Shown here: piece after piece, positions 53,814-59,482 of the stretch
How the letters are laid out: each line of letters begins with the position of its first letter
Numbering within the stretch: the stretch's first letter is position 1
DNA from: Acidobacteriota bacterium
GTDB lineage: Bacteria; Acidobacteriota; Terriglobia; Terriglobales; Acidobacteriaceae
Direction of reading: 5' to 3'
Assembly (NCBI GenBank): GCA_021846985.1
Contig: JAJZVX010000022.1
Location: 1 to 59,482, forward strand
DNA: 59,482 bases
Notes under the pieces: model-generated
What the model was told of the DNA's origin: nothing
The model's input: the letters and a program-made list of their open reading frames with translations, nothing else
Databases searched by the model: none
Made by a program: the position numbers and the translations under genes

Positions 53814-53862
53814 GGATGCAGCCCACGAACAGGCGTGCTCCGCACAGACGGACGAAGGATAG

Positions 53863-54591
53863 ATGGAAACACTGAAAGCCGAAGGGATCGGCAAGAGCTA
53901 CAAGGGACGCCAGGTGGTTCGCGGCGTGGACCTCTGCATTTCCCGTGGAGAGGTGGTGGGTCTGCTGGGGCCGAACGGCGCCGGCAAAACCACCATTTTT
54001 TACATGATCGTGGGATTGGTGGCGCCGGAGGTGGGGCGCGTGCTGGTGGACGAAACCGATATTACGCGGCTGCCGATGTACCTGCGGGCGCGGAACTTCG
54101 GCATTAGCTATCTGCCGCAGGAAGCATCGGTTTTTCGCAAGCTGACGGTGGAGGAGAACATTCTGGCCGTGCTGGAAGCGCAGCCGTTCGGCGAACGGGA
54201 ACGGCGGACGCGATGCGAGCGACTGATTAACCAGCTCAACCTGGGCCACATCCGGGCTACGCGGGGCTATGCGCTGTCGGGCGGTGAGCGGCGGCGCGTG
54301 GAGATTGCGCGTTCTCTTTGCATTCAGCCGAACTTCATTCTTCTGGATGAGCCGTTCAGCGGCATCGACCCCATCGCGGTGCTGGATTTGCAGAAGATCA
54401 TCTTTGATCTCAAGGCCGGAGGCATCGGCGTGCTGATCACCGACCATAACGTACGCGAGACGCTGAGCGTTACCGATCGCGCTTACATTATCGCGGAAGG
54501 AAAGATCTTTCGTTCCGGCACGCCGCACGAGTTGGGCAACGATGTGGATGTGCGGCGCATTTACCTGGGCGAAGGATTCTCGCTGGGGTGA
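53863..54591 (+). CDS. lptB: LPS export ABC transporter ATPase
   Basis: 242 residues. [20 protein letters not shown] (Walker A), [18 protein letters not shown] (Q-loop), [17 protein letters not shown] (signature), [13 protein letters not shown] (Walker B) and [11 protein letters not shown] (switch His) all match LptB. It drives LPS extraction with LptFG, whose genes are not in the window. ATG 53863 has GAAGGA close upstream. The order lptC/A-lptB-rpoN is the conserved bacterial arrangement. Confidence 0.97.
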   Translation: METLKAEGIGKSYKGRQVVRGVDLCISRGEVVGLLGPNGAGKTTIFYMIVGLVAPEVGRVLVDETDITRLPMYLRARNFGISYLPQEASVFRKLTVEENILAVLEAQPFGERERRTRCERLINQLNLGHIRATRGYALSGGERRRVEIARSLCIQPNFILLDEPFSGIDPIAVLDLQKIIFDLKAGGIGVLITDHNVRETLSVTDRAYIIAEGKIFRSGTPHELGNDVDVRRIYLGEGFSLG

Positions 54592-54818
54592 AGCGTCATG
54601 GAGTGTGCCGCGGGGATGGATTGCGGTCTGTGCTGACCGCGTGCACGGCAGGCAATGCCACGAAAAGGGGATTTGCGAGGCAGAGTTTTGGGAGTGATAT
54701 TCCCAGTTTGAGAATAGCCCGAAGCGGAACGACTGTCTTGATTCGCGGCAATTTGTCCTTCAGCCTTTTTTTCATCCGATTACACTGAAAGTAAGTTTCC
54801 GCAGGAATCGAGTCGTTT

Positions 54819-56489
54819 ATGGCGCTGTTGCAACCCAAATTGAATCTCAAGGTGGCACAACGCCAGGTTCTGACGCCGGGCCTGATGCAGATGGTGAGCG
54901 TTCTCGCGCTCAACAAGCTGGAATTGAAAGAGATGATCGATGCCGAGATGGTGGAGAATCCCGTTCTGGAGGAGATCGACGAGTCGGTTCCGATGCTGGA
55001 TGAGGTGGCGGCGCGTCAGGAGCGTCAGGAACGGGAGGAGCGGCTGGCCTTGCAGGAGCACGCCGGTTCAGGCGTGGAAGAAGCGCCGGCCGTTCCCAAG
55101 GATCCATTTCTCGAGATCGATTTTGGCTCGTACTTCCGCGACTATCTTGATCCCGGGTACCGCACGCAGCCGGAGTACGAAGACAGCGAAAAACCCTCAT
55201 TTGAGAACTTTCTCTCTCAGCCTACAACTCTGTCCGATCACCTGGCGTGGCAACTGGGCGCGTTGACGCTGGACCCCACGCTGGAGATGGCGGCAGAGTT
55301 TGTAATCGGCAATCTGAACGAGGATGGATATCTGGCAGCCAGCGACGAAGAACTGGCCGTGGCGTACGGGGCGCAAGTGGCGAGCGGGGCGCAGGCCGGC
55401 CAGACGCAACCGCATGGAGCCGACGGGGCCGTTGCGGAGGCGGGCGCAGTTCACGCTTCGGCGGCCGATCTGGATCTGATCCGGAGGGCCATCGACCTGG
55501 TGCAGCATTTCGATCCCGCAGGCGTGGGGGCGCGGGATCTGCGCGAGTGTCTGCTGTTGCAGATTGCAGCCCAGCAGCACGAGTTTGACCACTTGTACGC
55601 GCAGCGCGGCGCGGAACCGTCTGAGGATCCGCATCGCAGTTTCCGCGCCGAGGCCGAGGCGAGTCTGGAAGCGAGGCGGCGCAGTATGGAGGTGGCCGCC
55701 GTTATTGTGGACCGTCACTTGCAACTGTTGCTCAAGCGGGACGTGAAAGACCTGGCGCGCGCGGCGCAGATTACGGTGGCAGAGGCGCATGGCGGGGTGG
55801 AGTTCATTCGCACGCTGGACCCGCGGCCCGGACGGCTCTACAACAGGGAACAAACGCGTTTGATCGAGCCCGACGTGGTGTTTCTCAAGAGCGGCGGCGA
55901 GTGGGTGGTTTCGATGAACGAAGAGAACATGCCCAGTCTGCGGCTCAGCCATCGCTACCGGCGCATGCTCAGCGCGGAAGGCACCGACAAAGAGGTGAAG
56001 GAATATGTAAAGGAGCGCTTCCGTTCGGCGCTGCAACTGATGCGCAACATCGCGCAGCGAAAGAGCACCATCCTGAAGACTTGCGAGGTGATTGTGCGCC
56101 GCCAGCAGGGTTTTCTGGAGCAGGGCATCGAGGCGCTGCGGCCGATGATGATCAAGGAAGTGGCCGAGGAGATTGGTGTTCACCCCTCCACGGTGAGCCG
56201 CGCGGTGGCCAACAAGTATGCCCACACGCCGCAGGGAGTGGTGGAGTTGCGCTTCTTCTTTTCCGAAGGGTCGAACGGCCCCGGCGGGGCGGATACCTCG
56301 CTTCTGGTGCTCAAGCGCAAGGTGCGCAAGCTCATCGAGGACGAGCATCCGCGCCATCCGCTGACCGACGACCAGATCGCCGCGCTGCTGCGGTCGCAGG
56401 GCATCCAACTCACGCGGCGCACGGTGGCGAAATATCGCGAAGACATGAATATTCCTTCCACGCACCAGCGGCGTCGTCGCGACGCATAG
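54819..56489 (+). CDS. rpoN: RNA polymerase sigma-54 factor
   Basis: 556 residues. Region I begins LNLKVAQRQVLTPGLMQMVSVLALNKLELKEMI, the Gln/Leu-rich activator-interacting domain. An acidic region II follows (EEIDESVPMLDEVAARQERQER). The core-binding and DNA-binding part includes an HTH (VAEEIGVHPSTVSRAVANKYAHTPQGVVELRFFFSEG) and the RpoN box ARRTVAKYRED-like sequence TRRTVAKYREDMNIPS near the C-terminus. A TACACT -10 candidate lies at 54781-54786 with a 26-nt leader. No enhancer-binding protein gene is in the window. Confidence 0.97.
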   Translation: MALLQPKLNLKVAQRQVLTPGLMQMVSVLALNKLELKEMIDAEMVENPVLEEIDESVPMLDEVAARQERQEREERLALQEHAGSGVEEAPAVPKDPFLEIDFGSYFRDYLDPGYRTQPEYEDSEKPSFENFLSQPTTLSDHLAWQLGALTLDPTLEMAAEFVIGNLNEDGYLAASDEELAVAYGAQVASGAQAGQTQPHGADGAVAEAGAVHASAADLDLIRRAIDLVQHFDPAGVGARDLRECLLLQIAAQQHEFDHLYAQRGAEPSEDPHRSFRAEAEASLEARRRSMEVAAVIVDRHLQLLLKRDVKDLARAAQITVAEAHGGVEFIRTLDPRPGRLYNREQTRLIEPDVVFLKSGGEWVVSMNEENMPSLRLSHRYRRMLSAEGTDKEVKEYVKERFRSALQLMRNIAQRKSTILKTCEVIVRRQQGFLEQGIEALRPMMIKEVAEEIGVHPSTVSRAVANKYAHTPQGVVELRFFFSEGSNGPGGADTSLLVLKRKVRKLIEDEHPRHPLTDDQIAALLRSQGIQLTRRTVAKYREDMNIPSTHQRRRRDA

Positions 56490-56606
56490 CGCCAGCGCAG
56501 TCCGGGGCCACGATTTTACCTTCCCATGCGGTGATAGAATCCGGTTTGCAATCGAAGGGGCTGATGCGCCCGAGCGTATTGCCTGAGCCGCAAGGAGGGG
56601 TCTGCA

Positions 56607-59129
56607 ATGGGCAACCGACAGGATGAGGGGTCGTGTGACGGCCGGAGGGCGCCGTTTGTGAAATCGCTGACGCGGCGCGAGCTGATGCAGGCGGCGGCGT
56701 GGGTGACGAGCGGGGGGGCGCTCGCGGGCGGCCTTTTGGAACCGGAGATGTTGATGGGGGCCGCGCAGGGCGAGCCGGCGAGCTATCTGACCGCCGACCG
56801 CATAGCGGCGACGCCCACGTTCAAGTACCGGCCGTATCGCTCCCGGCGTGCCGCGGATGCAGAGACGCGGTCGTGGGTGCAGATCGACCTGGGCGCGCCG
56901 CAACGTATCGATGCGGTACGGTTGTTTCCCGCGAATCAGCGTTTGGTGCCGGGCCAGGATGCGTATTATGCCGGGGAGGGATTTCCGCCGCGGTTCAAGG
57001 TCGAAATCTCAAATGAAGCGCGGTTTCTGCGCCCCACGGTGTTGGTCGATTTCACCCGCCGAAGCTTCGACAATCCCAAGGACCGCATTGTGAGCGTGCC
57101 GGGTCTGAAGCGCCGCGCGCGTTATCTGCGGCTGACGGTGACGCGGATGGCGGAGCCGGGCTGTACGGCGCCCAACGAGGGCGCTCCCGAGATGGCCTCC
57201 GTGTGCCTGCCGCAGGGCAAGTACTGGTTTGCGTTGTCGCGCATTGCGGTTGTGGCCGGGGAAAAGGAGATTTCCGTGGGGCGGCCGGTCACGTGCGACG
57301 CGGAATATGGCAACCAGGATGACGCGCAGCAAATCACGCGGCCCGAGCGCATTGAAACCGAGTATGTGCGCCGCGACCGGCCCGAGCGCGTAACCTCTCC
57401 GGCCACATGGCGGCCGGTAAGTTATCGCGCGCAGGCGCCCGTTTCCGGGGTCACGCTCGCAGGCGGCATTTTTGAGAAAACCATGCGCAACAACATCGCC
57501 TATCTGCTGAACTCGTTCACGGTTGACGATCTGCTGCTGCAATTCCGCGAGCGCGCGGGCAAGCCAATTCCGCCCAGCGCGCGCAAGCCGGACAAGTTCT
57601 GGGAAGAGGATCTGGCGGGGTCGAATGCGGGACGGTTTCTGATGGGGGCCTGCAATACGCTGCGCTGGATAAGCGATGCCGAGCTGCAGAGGCGCGTGGA
57701 TGCGGTGGTGACCGGCATTGCCGAGTGCCGCGCGGCCGACGGCAACGTGATGGCGTTTCCGCTGGACACGGTTTTTTATTCCGAGCGCGGCGCCTACACA
57801 CGCGCGTGGCTGACGCACGGCCTTATCGAAGCGGGCATCTCGGGCAGCGGGGAGGCCTTCGAGCTTTTGCGCGGGAACTACGATCTCTTCAACCGGCAGG
57901 CATTCCTGCCCGACCTGATGCGCGCGGGCGTACAGGGCGGCCAGGGCATGATCGCCAATACGCGCATGTACTTTACGCCAGTGGGCAGGGCGGAAGACCT
58001 GCATGTGATTGAGCGGTACTACATCGAGGACCAATGGCTTGCGGAACTGGCGCGATTCAGCGAGGAGCAGATCTGGCAGTATCCTTACGACCGGCCTCAC
58101 TGCTATCTGTTGACGAATCTCGAAGCTTACATGGACGTCTATCGCGCGACGGGAGACGAGAAGGTGCGCGACGGCGTGAAGGCGGCGTGGGAGATGTATC
58201 GCGAGCACTGGACGCAGCCGGGTGGATCGATTTCAATCATCGAGTACAACTACGATCCACCGGATGCGCGATCGCTGACGCAGAAGCTGGGCGAGTTGTG
58301 CGGCAACTCGTTCTGGACCTTCCTCAGTCAGCGCTTCCAGCTCATCGATCCGGAAGAGGAGCGCTATGCCGGCGAGATCGAGCGGTCCATTTACAACGTG
58401 GCGATTGCCGCTCAGCAGGGAACGGAGGGGCTGCGCTATCACGCTATTCTGGAGGGCAAGAAAGAGCAGGGGACGCACATCAACACCTGCTGTGAGGGGC
58501 AGGGAACGCGGTTGATCGGGTCATTCCCCGAGCACATTTATTCGGTGGCCGGCGACGGGCTTTATCTGAATCTCTATGAGCCATCCAGCATTCGCTGGAA
58601 CCATGCGGGCGAAGAGATGAAGCTGCGCATGGAGACGAAGTTTCCTTTTGCATGCGATGTGAAGGTGACGGCCGGGTGCGCGCGGCCCACGGCGATGAAG
58701 CTGCGCGTGCGCGTGCCGGGCTGGGCCACGGGAACCATGGCGGTGATGGTGAACGACGAACCCGCGGGCAGCGGTCAACCGGGCAGCTATCTCACGCTGG
58801 ATCGCGAGTGGAAGGATGGCGACGTGGTACGTTTCACTCTGCCGGCCGGCTTCCACGTGGAGGAGTACACCGGCGTGGATCAAATTGCCGGTCACAAGCG
58901 CTATTCGCTGACGTGGGGGCCGCTGCTGATGGCCGCGACGGGCGCGAAAGATGCCGCTCTGCGGCTGCCTTCGGGTTCGAGCGCGGCCGAACTGGGCCGG
59001 TTTCTTGTGGCGAAGGAGAATGCCCCGCTTCGTTTCGAAGTGGAGGGGAATCCCGGCGTGACGTATATGCCGTACATGCAGGTGGAGGACGAGGAGTTTA
59101 CCTGCTTCCCGGTGGTGGATGCGGGGTGA
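56607..59129 (+). CDS. Tat-exported GH127/GH146-like beta-L-arabinofuranosidase family protein
   Basis: 840 residues. LTRRELMQAAAWVTSGGALAGG is a Tat-type signal. A galactose-binding/F5-8C-like module (about 60-215, with WVQIDLGAPQRIDAVRLFP and PPRFKVEISNE) precedes the (alpha/alpha)6 catalytic domain of the DUF1680 superfamily. A zinc-cysteine site typical of this family is present: E563-x-C565 and C628-C629 in NTCCEGQGTRL, where one cysteine acts as nucleophile. A C-terminal beta domain follows. AAGGAGG lies 8 nt before ATG 56607, with a TAGAAT -10 candidate about 65 bp upstream. It should remove arabinofuranosyl units from plant or hydroxyproline-linked glycans in the periplasm. Confidence 0.9.
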   Translation: MGNRQDEGSCDGRRAPFVKSLTRRELMQAAAWVTSGGALAGGLLEPEMLMGAAQGEPASYLTADRIAATPTFKYRPYRSRRAADAETRSWVQIDLGAPQRIDAVRLFPANQRLVPGQDAYYAGEGFPPRFKVEISNEARFLRPTVLVDFTRRSFDNPKDRIVSVPGLKRRARYLRLTVTRMAEPGCTAPNEGAPEMASVCLPQGKYWFALSRIAVVAGEKEISVGRPVTCDAEYGNQDDAQQITRPERIETEYVRRDRPERVTSPATWRPVSYRAQAPVSGVTLAGGIFEKTMRNNIAYLLNSFTVDDLLLQFRERAGKPIPPSARKPDKFWEEDLAGSNAGRFLMGACNTLRWISDAELQRRVDAVVTGIAECRAADGNVMAFPLDTVFYSERGAYTRAWLTHGLIEAGISGSGEAFELLRGNYDLFNRQAFLPDLMRAGVQGGQGMIANTRMYFTPVGRAEDLHVIERYYIEDQWLAELARFSEEQIWQYPYDRPHCYLLTNLEAYMDVYRATGDEKVRDGVKAAWEMYREHWTQPGGSISIIEYNYDPPDARSLTQKLGELCGNSFWTFLSQRFQLIDPEEERYAGEIERSIYNVAIAAQQGTEGLRYHAILEGKKEQGTHINTCCEGQGTRLIGSFPEHIYSVAGDGLYLNLYEPSSIRWNHAGEEMKLRMETKFPFACDVKVTAGCARPTAMKLRVRVPGWATGTMAVMVNDEPAGSGQPGSYLTLDREWKDGDVVRFTLPAGFHVEEYTGVDQIAGHKRYSLTWGPLLMAATGAKDAALRLPSGSSAAELGRFLVAKENAPLRFEVEGNPGVTYMPYMQVEDEEFTCFPVVDAG

Positions 59130-59287
59130 GGCGAAATGGGCCGAGGCCTGTGCATTTGTTCCACTTTTCCGCGTAGGCATGGCGGATGGCCTGGACCTGC
59201 CGATGGTCCGGGAGCGGGCGGATTCTCCCGCATCCGAACCGTTTTGCTTTTGTTTGAGCCGGCCGTTGCCGCGCGGGGGTCGCGCCG

Positions 59288-59482
59288 CAGGGCCGACGCA
59301 TATCAAACCCCCAGTAATTGCAGCAGGTAGGCGTGGTTCCAGGCGGCCTTGAGCCGTTTTCCCTTGACTCCGCGTTGGAGCGATTGTTCTTGTTTGAGCA
59401 GGTTAGGTGCGATGCGGTTGAGCAGGGAGAAGTTCTGGGCGGCGTGGCCGGCGCGTTTTCTGTCCAGGTCTTCGCCGAAGCC
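59288..59482 (-). mobile_element. Right end of an ISAs1-family insertion sequence (truncated by window edge)
   Basis: The element runs from its terminal CAGGGCCGACGC (starting 59288) into the window edge. CAGGG-type ends are usual for ISAs1. The other end and any target duplication are outside the window. Confidence 0.8.
59303..59482 (-). CDS. ISAs1-family transposase, C-terminal fragment
   Basis: The last 59 codons on the minus strand read DRKRAGHAAQNFSLLNRIA, then NLLKQEQSLQRGVKGKRLKA and AWNHAYLLQLLGV before a TGA. This is the invariant C-terminal block of ISAs1-family DDE transposases (RxRxGHAxxNFxxLRxIALNLLKQ...KGKRLxAxWDxxYLLxxL). The DDE catalytic residues would lie outside the window. 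Whether the copy is intact cannot be judged; no stop or frameshift is seen in the visible part. Confidence 0.92.
   Translation of the reverse strand, partial: GFGEDLDRKRAGHAAQNFSLLNRIAPNLLKQEQSLQRGVKGKRLKAAWNHAYLLQLLGV

Noticed and set aside
59206..59250. Hairpin CGGGAG...CTCCCG after the last glycosidase gene
   Set aside because: Six-bp stem with a 10-nt loop and no clear T-run immediately after it; may be a terminator but not supported enough.

Overview
The window reads as a GC-rich bacterial chromosome segment from an acidobacterium (Acidobacteriota, probably Terriglobia). The basis is overall protein flavour plus marker families: a VWFA-related secreted protein of the type common in that phylum, Tat-exported glycosidases, an 825-residue LptC/LptA-type LPS export protein, and a seven-POTRA Omp85 followed by TamB. 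No species assignment is possible from sequence alone. No tRNA, rRNA or CRISPR array was seen.

Layout. (1) 1-8.4 kb: the start of a probable glutamine synthetase gene, a Ser/Thr kinase and PP2C phosphatase pair, an APC-type amino-acid permease and a BBP2-like porin, all on the minus strand, followed by a KdpD/KdpE-like two-component pair on the plus strand. KdpE-like direct-repeat operators (11-bp period) lie both in front of the first gene and in the 543-bp region between porin and kinase, suggesting one regulon. (2) 8.5-18.1 kb: apt, acyP and a complete branched-chain amino-acid set on the minus strand, transcribed leuA-leuB-leuC-leuD-ilvB-ilvN-ilvC. It is faced by a divergent LysR regulator with a textbook T-N11-A box between them. 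LeuA lacks the usual C-terminal leucine-sensing domain. (3) 19.4-22.0 kb: an outer-membrane barrel protein, a long bidirectional terminator hairpin, prephenate dehydratase and a UbiA-family prenyltransferase. (4) 22.1-27.4 kb: a carbohydrate module comprising a cupin sugar isomerase, a class-I-aldolase-like barrel protein, a Tat-exported GH42-like glycosidase and a PfkB sugar kinase.

(5) 27.5-36.7 kb: a BON-domain protein and an overlapping envelope-biogenesis operon (Omp85 with seven POTRA domains, a SurA-like chaperone without a PPIase domain, TamB). (6) 36.8-44.5 kb: an ECF sigma factor with a cytosolic zinc anti-sigma, Lon, an unrecognised protein, a VWFA protein, an Sm-like (Hfq-like) protein coupled to an inositol-monophosphatase-family enzyme, and a 7Fe ferredoxin. 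(7) 44.6-49.5 kb: an orphan AbrB-type protein, RecO, DoxX and glyQ-glyS. (8) 49.6-59.1 kb: a secreted MetX-like hydrolase, an unrecognised protein, LptC/A, LptB, RpoN and a Tat-exported GH127/GH146-like glycosidase. The last 195 bases are the end of an ISAs1-family insertion sequence that continues past the window.

Two regulatory themes run through the window. One is the KdpE-like operator pair described above. The other is a set of four promoters in which a TAxAxT -10 element sits 7-8 nt before the ATG, predicting leaderless mRNAs. These are inferences from sequence and have not been tested.
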